The notes under the pieces: model-generated
The model's input: the letters and a program-made list of their open reading frames with translations, nothing else
What the model was told of the DNA's origin: nothing
Databases searched by the model: none
Program-made: the position numbers and the translations under genes
From: Polaribacter marinus
GTDB lineage: Bacteria; Bacteroidota; Bacteroidia; Flavobacteriales; Flavobacteriaceae
Direction: 5' to 3'
Length of the DNA: 64,000 bases
Assembly: GCF_022662535.1 (NCBI RefSeq)
Contig: NZ_JAKQYM010000002.1
Span: forward strand, 310,001-374,000
In this document: in pieces, positions 13,975-23,412 of the stretch
How positions within the stretch are numbered: position 1 is the stretch's first letter
Layout: each line of letters starts with the position of its first letter

Positions 13975-14928
13975 TTATTTTCTTGATATTACTTTTTTTA
14001 CAGCGTCAATAATCGCGCCAGAACTTAATCCGTATTTTTCCATTAATTGTTCTGGTGTACCAGATTCTCCAAAAGTATCATTAGTAGCAATAAATTCTTG
14101 TGGAGTAGGATTGTTAGTGGCTAAACATCTTGCAACACTTTCGCCCAAACCTCCAAATTTATTATGTTCTTCTGCAGTAACAATACAACCTGTTTTAGCG
14201 ATCGATTTTAAAATAATTTCTTCGTCTAAAGGTTTAATTGTATGAATATTAATTACTTCTGCTGAAATACCTTGTTCTTCTAATTTTTCGGCAGCTTGTA
14301 AAGATTCCCATACTAAATGACCTGTTGCTACAATTGTAACATCGGTTCCTTCTGTTAATTGAATTCCTTTTCCTACTATAAACTCTTGGTCTGTAGGCAT
14401 AAAAACAGGAACTTTTGGCCTACCAAAACGTAAGTAAACAGGACCATCGAAATCTGCAATTGCAATAGTTGCTGCTTTGGTTTGATTGTAATCACAAGTA
14501 TTGATTACAGTCATACCTGGTAACATTTTCATTAAACCGATATCTTCTAATATTTGGTGTGTTGCACCGTCTTCACCTAAAGTTAAACCAGCGTGAGATG
14601 CACAAATTTTTACATTTTTGTCAGAATAGGCAACAGATTGACGAATTTGATCATACACTCTACCTGTAGAGAAATTGGCAAAAGTACCTGTAAAAGGAAT
14701 TTTACCTCCAATTGTTAAACCAGCAGCAATACCAATCATATTTGCTTCTGCAATACCAATTTGGAAAAATCTTTCTGGATTTTCTTTAATAAATTGATCC
14801 ATTTTTAAAGAACCAATTAAATCTGCACATAAAGCTACTACGTTTGGATTTGTTCTTCCTAATTCTGTTAAACCATCTCCAAAACCAGAACGTGTGTCTT
14901 TTTTTTCTGTGTATGTGTATTTTTTCAT
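13975..14928 (-). CDS. Transketolase, C-terminal subunit
   Basis: 317 residues, the second half of a split transketolase. Residues about 10-175 are the pyrimidine-binding domain, with the catalytic Glu in FFQIGIAEANMIGIAAG and the GEDGATHQ motif. Residues about 190-310 are the C-terminal domain (DVTIVATGHLVWESLQAAE; FGESGTPEQLMEKYGLS). It transfers two-carbon ketol units in the pentose phosphate pathway together with an N-terminal subunit that holds the thiamine-diphosphate diphosphate site. In many flavobacteria that subunit is encoded directly upstream; here the upstream neighbour is maf, so the partner must lie elsewhere. Confidence 0.9.
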   Translation of the reverse strand: MKKYTYTEKKDTRSGFGDGLTELGRTNPNVVALCADLIGSLKMDQFIKENPERFFQIGIAEANMIGIAAGLTIGGKIPFTGTFANFSTGRVYDQIRQSVAYSDKNVKICASHAGLTLGEDGATHQILEDIGLMKMLPGMTVINTCDYNQTKAATIAIADFDGPVYLRFGRPKVPVFMPTDQEFIVGKGIQLTEGTDVTIVATGHLVWESLQAAEKLEEQGISAEVINIHTIKPLDEEIILKSIAKTGCIVTAEEHNKFGGLGESVARCLATNNPTPQEFIATNDTFGESGTPEQLMEKYGLSSGAIIDAVKKVISRK

Positions 14929-15051
14929 TATAAATTGTTGTGTTGTAAAATTTGTGTAAAAATAAACTTTTATTTCGCTTTAGAGAAAAGAAAATTAAGA
15001 ATAGAAAAAAGACTTTTTAACATAATGTGAGGAAGTCTAAATTTATTTAGT

Positions 15052-15630
15052 TTATATATTCATTAATTCTTTATAGAGTTTATGAACCGGTAAACCAGCT
15101 ACGTTAAAATAACTACCTTCCATTTTATCAATTGCTATAAAACCAATCCATTCTTGAATTCCGTATGCACCAGCTTTATCAAAAGGGTGATAATTTTTGA
15201 TGTAATAATTAATTTCATCATTTGATAATTCTTTAAATGAGACGATGGTGGTGTCATTTACAATCTTTTGAAAGTATTTGTTTTTTATTGATATAGAGGT
15301 GATTACTTCGTGTTTTTGATTTGATAGATCTCTTAACATAGAAAAAGCTTCAGCTTCGTCTTTAGGCTTCCCTAGAGCTTTTCCGTTTAACCAAACAATG
15401 GTATCTGAGGTAATTAATAGATCACTCTCTTTTAAATTTGTAAAAGGCTGTGATTTTAAATCGGCTAAAAAATCAGTTATTTCTGTTCCTTTTAATTCTT
15501 GAGGATATATTTCTTCAACTTCTTTCAGTTGAATTGTAAAATCGATGTCTAAATCTTTAAAAAATTGTTGTCTTCTAGGCGATTTAGAAGCTAGAATTAC
15601 GTTGTATTGTTTTAATCTTTCTTTTAACAT
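15052..15630 (-). CDS. maf: Maf-family nucleotide pyrophosphatase
   Basis: 192 residues, the normal length. The signature ILASKSPRRQQFFKDL opens the protein (residues 12-27). SDTIVWLNGKALGKPKDEAEAF follows (about 74-95) and YHPFDKAGAYGIQEWIG further on (about 147-163). Maf proteins hydrolyse dTTP, UTP or modified nucleotides to the monophosphate plus pyrophosphate and have been linked to septum control. The substrate subtype (YhdE-like or YceF-like) is not decided. It shares strand and close spacing with the UbiA-type gene upstream (33 bases), so an operon smpB-ubiA-maf is likely. Confidence 0.9.
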   Translation of the reverse strand: MLKERLKQYNVILASKSPRRQQFFKDLDIDFTIQLKEVEEIYPQELKGTEITDFLADLKSQPFTNLKESDLLITSDTIVWLNGKALGKPKDEAEAFSMLRDLSNQKHEVITSISIKNKYFQKIVNDTTIVSFKELSNDEINYYIKNYHPFDKAGAYGIQEWIGFIAIDKMEGSYFNVAGLPVHKLYKELMNI

Positions 15631-15663
15631 TTGTTTATTCTTTTTAGAAAAATGAGGAATCTA

Positions 15664-16632
15664 TTATACTTTAAACAACAGCATCGATAAAATACCGAAA
15701 AGCATAATTATTTTCATCAAATTACTTAGTTTAGAAAAGTCATTTTTAGATTCAGAGCCCCATAATTTAAACATAAAATAGAGTAGTGGAATCAAAATAC
15801 AAACAATTCCGTAAATTAAAAATATAAGGTCATTTTTTAAAGACTGAAGAACAATTAATAGAAAAACTAATAAAAGTGAGCTAAAGAAAAAAGCAACTTT
15901 AGCAGCTCTTTTTCTTCCCAATAATATAGGTAATGTTTTTGCTTTTATTTTTAAATCCCCATTTATATCTTCAATATCTTTTATGATTTCTCTTATAATA
16001 TTGGTTAATATAGAAAAAACAATATAAGTAATCATTATTAAAAACAAATGAATCCCTGTACCTAGATTACTTATTGCTTCTAAAAGGTTACTAGTATGTG
16101 TTTGAGGCTCATTAAATACTACGGTTATAAAAATCACCAAACCTAAAAGAACAGAAACTAATAAGTTACCAATAAGAAGTGTTTTTTTGAAGTATTTGGA
16201 ATATAAAAAAAGCAATAAAATAGTTGCTAAAAAAATGAAACTGTACTCACTGTTTTTTGTAGTAGCAGATATGTAAGTGCCTAAAATAAAGCCTAGTAAA
16301 TTTATGATAACGTAAATAAACCATGCATTTTTTTTAGCAATGGGTTTTCCAATAAGAACTTTACTAGGTTTGTTTATTACATCTGCATCAACATCAAAAA
16401 TATCATTAATAATATAACCTCCTGCAGTAATAAATAAAACACTAAGAGAAAGTATTGCAAACTGATAATGGGTTAAAGTAACTCCTAAATATGTAGTATG
16501 AATTAAGGTGTATTTTTTAAAACTAATGTTGCTAAAGAATAAGGAATCGATCAACGCATATTTGGTTAAAACCATTGTTAATAAAACCATCAAAAGGTTT
16601 TTGTAACGAATAAGTTTTAGAAAAGAAATCAT
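15664..16632 (-). CDS. UbiA-family prenyltransferase
   Basis: 322 residues with about eight or nine hydrophobic helices. The first Asp-rich motif is NDIFDVDADVINKPSK (about residues 76-91) and the second lies in IKDIEDINGDLKIKAK (about 217-232). These bind Mg2+ and the prenyl diphosphate. In flavobacteria this family member is usually annotated geranylgeranylglycerol-phosphate geranylgeranyltransferase, but the acceptor (quinone precursor, haem or glycerol phosphate) is not visible. It acts in the inner membrane. The stop of smpB and the start of this gene are two bases apart, so they are co-transcribed. Confidence 0.85.
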   Translation of the reverse strand: MISFLKLIRYKNLLMVLLTMVLTKYALIDSLFFSNISFKKYTLIHTTYLGVTLTHYQFAILSLSVLFITAGGYIINDIFDVDADVINKPSKVLIGKPIAKKNAWFIYVIINLLGFILGTYISATTKNSEYSFIFLATILLLFLYSKYFKKTLLIGNLLVSVLLGLVIFITVVFNEPQTHTSNLLEAISNLGTGIHLFLIMITYIVFSILTNIIREIIKDIEDINGDLKIKAKTLPILLGRKRAAKVAFFFSSLLLVFLLIVLQSLKNDLIFLIYGIVCILIPLLYFMFKLWGSESKNDFSKLSNLMKIIMLFGILSMLLFKV

Positions 16633-16633
16633 T

Positions 16634-17101
16634 TTATGAATTAAAACTCTTTTTAATTCGAGCTAAATCACGTTTGTTATCTCTGTCTTTTAATACTTCT
16701 CGCTTGTCATGCGTTTGTTTACCTTTTGCTAATGCAATTTCTAATTTAGCAAAACCTCTATCATTTATAAATAAACGTAAAGGCACAATCGTATTTCCTT
16801 TAGCCTCAACATCTTTTTTTAAAGAACGTAATTCGCGTTTATTCATCAACAATCTACGTTCACTTTTTGGTTTATGATTAAAGTGATGTCCAAACATGTA
16901 TTCTTGAATGTACATATTTACAATAAACAATTCTCCTCTATCATTAAACTCACAAAAACTCTCTGTAATTCTTGCTTGACTTAAACGAATAGATTTAATT
17001 TCCGTTCCGGTTAACTGTATACCAGCAACATATTTGTCTAGAATTTCAAATTCGAAACGGGCTTTTTTATTTTGTATGTTTATTTTCTTTTGAACAGCCA
17101 T
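16634..17101 (-). CDS. smpB: SsrA-binding protein SmpB
   Basis: 155 residues from the ATG at 17101 (MAVQKKINIQNKKARF). An upstream in-frame ATG at 17131 is rejected because a -7 promoter box (TATCTTTG, 17136-17129) overlaps it. The SmpB barrel signatures are clear: LTGTEIKSIR near 36-45, YEFGHH-like QEYMFGHHFNHKP near 69-81, and the basic tail KGKQTHDKREVLKDRDNKRD that enters the ribosome decoding site. SmpB delivers tmRNA to stalled ribosomes for trans-translation. The tmRNA gene itself is not in this window. First gene of an apparent smpB-ubiA-maf operon. Confidence 0.95.
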   Translation of the reverse strand: MAVQKKINIQNKKARFEFEILDKYVAGIQLTGTEIKSIRLSQARITESFCEFNDRGELFIVNMYIQEYMFGHHFNHKPKSERRLLMNKRELRSLKKDVEAKGNTIVPLRLFINDRGFAKLEIALAKGKQTHDKREVLKDRDNKRDLARIKKSFNS

Positions 17102-17128
17102 AGACTGATTTGTATTTATAAATTTTAA

Positions 17129-17136
17129 CAAAGATA
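17129..17136 (-). promoter_or_regulatory. -7 box of the smpB promoter
   Basis: TATCTTTG on the minus strand matches TAnnTTTG and lies 28 bases before the chosen smpB ATG. A plus-strand box, TAATTTTG at 17162-17169, may serve the divergent lipoprotein gene. Confidence 0.45.
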
Positions 17137-17203
17137 CATTTTTACTTTGGTCAAAGAAATGTAATTTTGAAATCTATTTATTGACTAAAATTAATTAAAA
17201 ACA

Positions 17204-17944
17204 ATGAGATATTTATCAATTCTTTTTTTAGCTTTCTTAATTTCTTGTAAACCTTCTGAACCTAAACTAACTGCGCAACAAATTATAGATAAAACTATTA
17301 TATATTCAGGTGCAGATAAAGTGGCAAATTCACAAATTCAATTTAAGTTTAGAGACAATAGCTATATTGCTTCTAGAAAATCTAATGGGTATTTTTTTTT
17401 AGCGAGAAATCATAAAAATGATATTGGTGATACGATATCAGACATTGTTACCAATAATGGTTTTATAAGAGAAGTTAATGGACATAAGATTACTGTTGCA
17501 GATTCTATGGCTAATAAATATGCAAATTCTGTAAATTCTGTACATTATTTTTCGGTGTTACCTTATGGATTAAACGACAAAGCTGTAAAAAAGAAATTGC
17601 TTACTCCGTCTACAATTAAGGGAAAAGAATACTATAAAATAGAGATTAGTTTTTCTGAAGATGGAGGAGGAGAAGACTTTGAAGATGTTTTTGTTTATTG
17701 GATAAGTAAGAATGATTTTTTAATTGATTATTTAGCGTATTCTTACCATACAAATGGAGGAGGAAAGCGTTTTAGAGTTTTAAAAGAACAATGTGTTAAA
17801 AGTGGAATTCGTTTTGTCGATTATCATAATTACCAACCTTTAAACAAAATAATTCCTTTAATAGATTTAGATAAGGAGTTTGAAACCAATCAACTAAAAA
17901 AAATATCTGAAATTGTTTTGAAAGACATTAAAGTAAAGTTGTAG
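17204..17944 (+). CDS. DUF6503-type lipoprotein
   Basis: 246 residues. Lipoprotein signal MRYLSILFLAFLISCKPSEP with the lipid-bearing Cys at 15. The start of the mature protein (LTAQQIIDKTIIYSGADKVANS) and the body (FRDNSYIASRKSNGYFFLAR; VYWISKNDFLIDYLAYSY; FRVLKEQCVKSGIRFVDYHN) match the DUF6503 pattern common in Flavobacteriia, whose fold resembles the outer-membrane lipoprotein carrier LolA and sorting proteins. The function is not known. It is followed by an arylsulfotransferase-type gene 25 bases on, so co-transcription is likely. Confidence 0.72.
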   Translation: MRYLSILFLAFLISCKPSEPKLTAQQIIDKTIIYSGADKVANSQIQFKFRDNSYIASRKSNGYFFLARNHKNDIGDTISDIVTNNGFIREVNGHKITVADSMANKYANSVNSVHYFSVLPYGLNDKAVKKKLLTPSTIKGKEYYKIEISFSEDGGGEDFEDVFVYWISKNDFLIDYLAYSYHTNGGGKRFRVLKEQCVKSGIRFVDYHNYQPLNKIIPLIDLDKEFETNQLKKISEIVLKDIKVKL

Positions 17945-17969
17945 TTTTACAAAAATATCAAATCTTTTT

Positions 17970-19604
17970 ATGATTAAAAAACTACTTATTCTATTTCTTT
18001 TTGCTTATCAAATCTCAGTTAGCCAAAATACTGTAGGGAATGTTTCAATAACAGAGAATGCTTATGATGGTTATACTTTATTTACCATACATAAAATAAC
18101 CTATTTAATTAATAACTGCGGACAAGTAATTAATGAGTGGACTAGTAATTATTTACCAGGTAATGCAGTGTATTTATTACCAAATGGAAACTTATTAAGA
18201 GCTGGTAGAGAACATGGATCTAGTAATATTACTTTTGGAGGAAATGGAGGAAAAATAGAGCTGTTTAATTGGGATGGCGATGTCATTTGGAGTTATAGTT
18301 ATAATACAAATAATTACAGACAACATCATGATGTATACCCAATGCCCAATGGAAATATTTTAATTTTAGCGGCAACTTTGGTATCGGAAGAAGATGCCAT
18401 CTCTTTAGGAAGAAACCCAAGTTTATTAACTGAAGGGAAGTTATATAATGAAAGAATATTAGAGGTTGAACCTATTGGTACAAATGATGTAAATATAATT
18501 TGGGAATGGAATGCAATTGATCATGTAATTCAAGATTTTGATAATACAAAAAATAATTTTGGAGTTGTTGCTGATACTCCAGAAAAGTTAGATATTAATT
18601 TTTTAAACGGTGAAACTCCTGAAGCAAATTGGCTACACGTTAATTCTATTCAATACAATCATAAGTTAAATCAAATAGTAATTAGTTCTAGAAATTTAAG
18701 TGAAATTTGGGTAATAGACCATTCTACAACAACTTTAGAAGCAGCTTCTAGTACTGGAGGATTATATGGTAAAGGAGGAGATTTGTTATATCGATGGGGG
18801 AATCCACAATCTTATAGACAAGGAACAGAAGCAGATCGGAAATTATTTGGCCAACATACTCCTTATTTTATAGAAGAAGGATTGGAAGATGAAGGGAAAA
18901 TATTGCTTTTCAATAATGGAAATGGAAGATCTCCTAGTTTTTCAGAAGTTTTTATAATTGATCCACCTAAAACAAATGAAGTTTATGATTATACAGAAAA
19001 CTCTTCTTTTGGTCCAGAGACCCCTAGTTATGTTTATTCAGATTTATCAGAAACTCCATCGCCTTTTTACTCTCCAATAGTTAGTAGTGCTCAAAGACTT
19101 CCAAATGGAAACTTATTAATTTGTGAAGGGGTAAAAGGTTATTTCTTTGAAATTGATTCTGATAACAACAAAGTTTGGGAATATTATACTCCAATAAATC
19201 AGATTGATGGAACAATATCAAATCAATTTGATCCTTCACCGAATGGGATGTCTTTTAGAGCTTTAAAATACTCTAAAAATTATATGGCTTTTAATGGTAG
19301 AGATCTAACACCAAGTTCTCCAATTGAAAATAATTATAATTTAAATCCTTGTAATGCTTTGAGTATAGATAAGGAAGATGTGGATTTTGTCAATATCTAT
19401 CCTAACCCTGTTAAGGATTTTATAAACATAAACATTCCAGACAACAAAGACTATAAAGTTGAAGTTTTTAATTTATTAGGTAAAAAAATAATGGAAGTAA
19501 ACAATCAAAATAAAATTGATTTTTCACAGCAAACAGGAGGAGTTTACTTTTTAAAAGTAAAGTCTGAAAATAAAATAAAAGTGATTAAAATTTTAAAAAA
19601 TTAA
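17970..19604 (+). CDS. Secreted arylsulfotransferase-like protein with T9SS sorting domain
   Basis: 544 residues. Signal peptide MIKKLLILFLFAYQISVSQ. Residues about 25-450 form an ASST-like beta-propeller: repeated GNLLRAGREHG, LPNGNLLI and IWEWN motifs, and the blade HHDVYPMPNGNILILA. The C-terminal 75 residues are a type IX secretion sorting domain (VNIYPNPVKDFININ, then VEVFNLLGKKIMEVNN and GGVYFLKVKSENK), so the protein is exported and probably attached to or released from the surface. True arylsulfotransferases need an active-site His; HHD at residues about 115-117 is a candidate, but activity is not established. It ends tail-to-tail with the phosphatase gene, overlapping by four bases. 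Confidence 0.78.
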   Translation: MIKKLLILFLFAYQISVSQNTVGNVSITENAYDGYTLFTIHKITYLINNCGQVINEWTSNYLPGNAVYLLPNGNLLRAGREHGSSNITFGGNGGKIELFNWDGDVIWSYSYNTNNYRQHHDVYPMPNGNILILAATLVSEEDAISLGRNPSLLTEGKLYNERILEVEPIGTNDVNIIWEWNAIDHVIQDFDNTKNNFGVVADTPEKLDINFLNGETPEANWLHVNSIQYNHKLNQIVISSRNLSEIWVIDHSTTTLEAASSTGGLYGKGGDLLYRWGNPQSYRQGTEADRKLFGQHTPYFIEEGLEDEGKILLFNNGNGRSPSFSEVFIIDPPKTNEVYDYTENSSFGPETPSYVYSDLSETPSPFYSPIVSSAQRLPNGNLLICEGVKGYFFEIDSDNNKVWEYYTPINQIDGTISNQFDPSPNGMSFRALKYSKNYMAFNGRDLTPSSPIENNYNLNPCNALSIDKEDVDFVNIYPNPVKDFININIPDNKDYKVEVFNLLGKKIMEVNNQNKIDFSQQTGGVYFLKVKSENKIKVIKILKN

Positions 19605-20098
19605 TTTACTTTTTCTGTTTTACTTGTTCTTTTATTACCATTAATGGTCACAATAAATAATGTAGAATTGTCATTTTCATCCATATCTTTATACTTTTTT
19701 TCTCCTAGAATTTTATTTGCAAAAACAGGAGTTGTATTACTATGTCCCACAATTAAAACAGTTTTTCCTTTTGTTTCTTTTTGAAAAATAGAATCATACA
19801 TTTTACTAGGATTATAATTTTTAATTTCTAAATTTTTACTCACAGCAGTAGGGGTGCCAGTTTGTAAGGTTCTGTTATACTTGGTAGAATAAACAGCGTC
19901 AATTTGTACATTTTTAAACCTCTCTGCCCACTTTATGGCTCTTTCTAATCCTTTTTCATTCAGATTAGGATTTCTATTTGTTGTATCTGTTTTGTCTTTT
20001 TCTGCATGACGAATTAAGTAATATGTTGTTGTATCATCAGACGTACAAGAGCTTAATAAACTAAAAACGAAAATAAAAAAGAAGTATAATTTTTTCAT
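19601..20098 (-). CDS. Histidine phosphatase family lipoprotein
   Basis: 165 residues. Signal MKKLYFFFIFVFSLLSSCTS, lipid-bearing Cys at 18. The catalytic RHG-type motif is LIRHAEK (residues about 28-34), with the second Arg in YSTKYNRTLQT and the second His in VLIVGHSNTTPVF. This is the compact, SixA-like layout of histidine (phosphoglycerate-mutase-like) phosphatases. The substrate is unknown; being a lipoprotein it acts in the periplasm or on the surface. It converges on the arylsulfotransferase gene. Confidence 0.85.
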   Translation of the reverse strand: MKKLYFFFIFVFSLLSSCTSDDTTTYYLIRHAEKDKTDTTNRNPNLNEKGLERAIKWAERFKNVQIDAVYSTKYNRTLQTGTPTAVSKNLEIKNYNPSKMYDSIFQKETKGKTVLIVGHSNTTPVFANKILGEKKYKDMDENDNSTLFIVTINGNKRTSKTEKVN

Positions 20099-20130
20099 GA
20101 AATATTGATTTAGAAAACGAATATACAGAA

Positions 20131-20166
20131 AAAAGAAAAAGTGGTGTCTTTTAAAACACCACCTTC
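20131..20166 (-). terminator. Intrinsic terminator after clpB
   Basis: On the minus strand GGTGGTGT-TTTAAAAG-ACACCACTT is followed by T-rich sequence. It lies about 25 bases beyond the clpB stop codon. Confidence 0.75.
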
Positions 20167-20188
20167 TCTAACGAACCAAACTTTACTT

Positions 20189-22798
20189 TTATGAATTTTC
20201 TATCAAATCTGTTTGATTTCTAAAAACTAACTCATCATCAAAAGCATCTAATAAAATAATGCTATCTGTTGTTATTTTACCAGATAAAATTTCTTTAGAA
20301 AGCTGATTTAACACTTCTTTCTGAATCACTCTTTTTACCGGTCTTGCACCAAATTCTGGTTGATATCCTTTTTTAGCTAAGTATTTGATAGCTTCATCTG
20401 TTGCATCTAAAGTAATTTCTTGTTTACCAATCATTTTCTTTAAATGTTCTAACTGAAGTTTTACAATTTCAAAAATATCTTTTTCAGTTAATGGAGCAAA
20501 CATTATTACATCATCAATTCTGTTTAAAAACTCAGGTCTTACAGATTGTTTTAACAATGCTAAAACTTCAATTTTTGCCAATTCAGTAACAGATTCTAGA
20601 TCTGCTTTTGGATCGCTAAATTTCTCCTGAATAATATGACTTCCTATATTAGAGGTCATAATAATAATTGTGTTTTTAAAATCAGCAACACGCCCTTTAT
20701 TATCTGTTAATCTACCTTCATCTAGTACTTGTAACAATATATTAAAAGTATCTGGGTGTGCTTTTTCAATTTCATCTAAAAGCACTACAGAATAAGGTCT
20801 TCTTCTTACAGCTTCAGTTAATTGTCCACCTTCATCAAAACCTACATATCCAGGAGGTGCACCAATTAATCTACTTACAGAATGGCGTTCTTGATATTCA
20901 CTCATATCAATACGTGTCATAGCATTTTCATCATCAAATAAATATTCTGCTAATGCTTTTGCTAACTCAGTTTTTCCAACCCCAGTTGTACCTAAAAACA
21001 AAAAGCTACCAATAGGTTTATTTGGGTTTTGTAAACCAGATCTAGATCTTCTAACAGCATCAGAAACAGCTACGATAGCTTCTTCTTGTCCAACCACTCT
21101 TTTGTGTAATTGATCCTCTAATCGCAACAATTTTTCACGTTCAGATTGAATCATTTTGGTCACAGGAATTCCAGTCCATTTTGCAACAACTTCTGCAATA
21201 TCATCGTATGTTACTTCTTCTTTAATCAAAGAAGTTTCAGATTGATTTTCTTGCAATGTTTTTTGCAGTTGTTCTAAATCTTCTTGTGCCTTTTTAATTT
21301 TTCCATATCTAATTTCAGCAACTTTACCATAATCTCCTTCACGCTCTGCTTTTTCTGCTTCAATTTTAAAGTTTTCAATATTCAATTTTGCATTCTGAAT
21401 ATTATCTACAACTTCTTTTTCAGATTTCCATTTTGCATTCATTTCATTGCGTTCTTCTTTTAAATTTGCTAAATCAGAACGTAAAGATTTTAATTTCGTT
21501 TCATCTTTTTCACGTTTAATGGCTTCAATTTCAATCTCTAATTGCATTACTTTTCTATCTAAAACATCTAATTCTTCTGGTTTAGAGTTGATTTCCATTC
21601 GTAATTTTGCCATGGCTTCATCCATTAAATCAATGGCTTTATCTGGTAAAAAACGATTGGTAATATAACGTTGTGATAATTCTACAGCACCAATAATAGC
21701 TTCGTCTTTAATACGAACTTTGTGATGTGCTTCATACTTTTCTTTAATTCCTCTTAGAATAGAAATTGCACTTTCTGTATCGGGTTCGTTTACAATTACC
21801 TTTTGAAAACGTCTTTCTAAAGCTTTGTCTTTTTCAAAATATTTTTGATATTCATCTAAAGTTGTTGCTCCAATTGCTCTTAGTTCTCCACGAGCCAAAG
21901 CTGGTTTTAAAATATTAGCAGCATCCATGGCTCCTTGTCCACCACCAGCACCCACTAAAGTGTGAATTTCATCAATAAAAAGGACAATATTTCCATCTGA
22001 AGATGTTACTTCTTTAATAACTGCTTTTAAGCGTTCTTCAAATTCACCTTTGTATTTAGCGCCAGCAATTAATGCTCCCATATCTAAAGAAAAAATCAAT
22101 TTATCTTTTAAGTTTTCAGGAACATCACCATCTACAATTCTATGTGCCAAACCTTCTGCAATAGCAGTTTTACCAGTTCCTGGTTCTCCTACTAATAGTG
22201 GATTATTTTTTGTTCTTCTTGATAAAATTTGAAGCAATCTTCTAATTTCTTCATCTCTACCAATAACAGGATCTAACTTACCATCTTCTGCTAATTTGTT
22301 TAAGTTTTTAGCATATTTATTTAAAGAGTTATAAGTTTCTTCTTGACTTTGAGAAGTTACTCTTTCTCCTTTTCTTAATTCTTCTATTGCTGCTTGTAAA
22401 TGTTTTTCGGTTACACCCTGATCTTTTAAAACTTGAGCAATATTACTTTTTGATTTAAAAATAGCCAAGATTAAATGTTCTATTGAAACATAATCATCTT
22501 TCATTTTTTTAGCAATAACAGCAGCTTCTGTTAAAGTTTTACTTGCTTCTCTAGAAAGCATTAATTCTGCACCAGTAACTTTAGGCAAACTTTCTAGCTG
22601 TTTGTCTAAAATCTGTTCTACAACACCAATGTTGATGTTTAATTTCTTCAATAGAAAAGGTAATACATTTTCATCAACTTGAGTTAAGGCTTTAAATATA
22701 TGTTCGTTCTCTATTTGATTATGACCAAAACCTTGCGCAATCTGTTGCGCCATTTGTATGGTCTCTTGCGATTTTGTTGTATAATTATTAAAGTTCAT
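20189..22798 (-). CDS. clpB: ATP-dependent chaperone ClpB
   Basis: 869 residues, the standard full length. It holds the N-terminal Clp repeat domain (1-145), the first AAA+ module with Walker [14 protein letters not shown] (about 205-217) and Walker [11 protein letters not shown], the coiled-coil middle domain (about 410-525), and the second AAA+ module with [12 protein letters not shown] (about 605-616) and [13 protein letters not shown]. It resolves protein aggregates with DnaK in the cytoplasm. There is no ClpP-binding loop motif, as expected for ClpB. It is transcribed alone and ends in a terminator. Palindrome-like motifs at 22861-22908 may be heat-shock control sites. Confidence 0.98.
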   Translation of the reverse strand: MNFNNYTTKSQETIQMAQQIAQGFGHNQIENEHIFKALTQVDENVLPFLLKKLNINIGVVEQILDKQLESLPKVTGAELMLSREASKTLTEAAVIAKKMKDDYVSIEHLILAIFKSKSNIAQVLKDQGVTEKHLQAAIEELRKGERVTSQSQEETYNSLNKYAKNLNKLAEDGKLDPVIGRDEEIRRLLQILSRRTKNNPLLVGEPGTGKTAIAEGLAHRIVDGDVPENLKDKLIFSLDMGALIAGAKYKGEFEERLKAVIKEVTSSDGNIVLFIDEIHTLVGAGGGQGAMDAANILKPALARGELRAIGATTLDEYQKYFEKDKALERRFQKVIVNEPDTESAISILRGIKEKYEAHHKVRIKDEAIIGAVELSQRYITNRFLPDKAIDLMDEAMAKLRMEINSKPEELDVLDRKVMQLEIEIEAIKREKDETKLKSLRSDLANLKEERNEMNAKWKSEKEVVDNIQNAKLNIENFKIEAEKAEREGDYGKVAEIRYGKIKKAQEDLEQLQKTLQENQSETSLIKEEVTYDDIAEVVAKWTGIPVTKMIQSEREKLLRLEDQLHKRVVGQEEAIVAVSDAVRRSRSGLQNPNKPIGSFLFLGTTGVGKTELAKALAEYLFDDENAMTRIDMSEYQERHSVSRLIGAPPGYVGFDEGGQLTEAVRRRPYSVVLLDEIEKAHPDTFNILLQVLDEGRLTDNKGRVADFKNTIIIMTSNIGSHIIQEKFSDPKADLESVTELAKIEVLALLKQSVRPEFLNRIDDVIMFAPLTEKDIFEIVKLQLEHLKKMIGKQEITLDATDEAIKYLAKKGYQPEFGARPVKRVIQKEVLNQLSKEILSGKITTDSIILLDAFDDELVFRNQTDLIENS

Positions 22799-22860
22799 TT
22801 TCTGTTTTTTTAAATTATTAGAGCAATTTTAATACCATCCTATTTTTAACCTAAAAACAA

Positions 22861-22908
22861 GCCAGTTTGTCTTTAATTGCTTTGTTTTTACTGACTTTAT
22901 GGCTGATG
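22861..22908. promoter_or_regulatory. Possible stress-regulatory motifs between clpB and ytxJ
   Basis: GCCAGTTTGTC at 22861-22871 and CTGACTTTATGGCTG at 22891-22905 resemble the CTGAC/GTCAG-like elements I associate with Bacteroidota chaperone genes. No TAnnTTTG box was found in front of clpB. The match is visual and the role is inferred. Confidence 0.25.
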
Positions 22909-22917
22909 AAAGTTTCT

Positions 22918-22925
22918 TATATTTG
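22918..22925 (+). promoter_or_regulatory. -7 box of the ytxJ promoter
   Basis: TATATTTG matches TAnnTTTG exactly and lies 26 bases before the ATG at 22952. No clear -33 TTG is seen at the usual distance. Confidence 0.5.
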
Positions 22926-22951
22926 CATCGACAAAGGGTAAAAAAGAAACA

Positions 22952-23353
22952 ATGGGTATATTTAATAGTCTTTTTGGAGGAAAAGAGAGTGAAGCTTCTC
23001 AAGAAGCAAAAATGTCATATTTAAATTGGATTCCTTTAACTTCAATTGAACAATTAGATGAAATTAAAGAACTTTCTAAATCAACCTCAATTTTAATTTT
23101 TAAACATTCAACTCGTTGTGGTATTAGTAGTATGGTTATTAAACGTTTTGAGGCACTTTTTAAAGAAGAACATCAAAATTTAAAAGTATATTATTTAGAT
23201 CTATTAAATTACAGAACTATTTCTGATGAAATAGGGTATAGCTTTCAAGTAATGCATCAATCACCTCAATTATTAGTGATAAAAAAAGGTGTTTCTGTGT
23301 ATCAGACTTCACATTATGATATACTTCAAACAAATTTATCAAGATTTATATAG
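22952..23353 (+). CDS. ytxJ: Bacillithiol-system redox protein YtxJ
   Basis: 133 residues with a thioredoxin-like fold. The single active-site Cys is in KHSTRCGISSMV (about residue 53), a monothiol CxxS arrangement, followed by FEALFKEEHQNLKVYYLDL and the cis-Pro region MHQSPQLLVI. YtxJ is thought to remove bacillithiol from protein thiols, like a monothiol bacilliredoxin. Flavobacteria commonly carry bacillithiol genes, so the role is plausible. It is transcribed divergently from clpB, with a consensus -7 box, and is followed by a separate promoter for the helicase. Confidence 0.85.
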   Translation: MGIFNSLFGGKESEASQEAKMSYLNWIPLTSIEQLDEIKELSKSTSILIFKHSTRCGISSMVIKRFEALFKEEHQNLKVYYLDLLNYRTISDEIGYSFQVMHQSPQLLVIKKGVSVYQTSHYDILQTNLSRFI

Positions 23354-23360
23354 TTTAAAC

Positions 23361-23392
23361 TTGGAATAAACCTTAATTAAGTCTTATTTTTG
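23361..23392 (+). promoter_or_regulatory. Promoter of the helicase gene
   Basis: TTG at 23361-23363, 21 bases, then TATTTTTG at 23385-23392, a full Bacteroidota consensus. The expected transcript start, near 23399, is only about 14 bases before the TTG start codon at 23413 and so supports that unusual start. Confidence 0.6.
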
Positions 23393-23412
23393 TAGCCTAA
23401 ATTTACATTCGT

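Noticed and set aside
21447..22232. Open frames on the plus strand inside clpB
   Set aside because: The clpB product is unambiguous over its whole length, so these are opposite-strand shadows.
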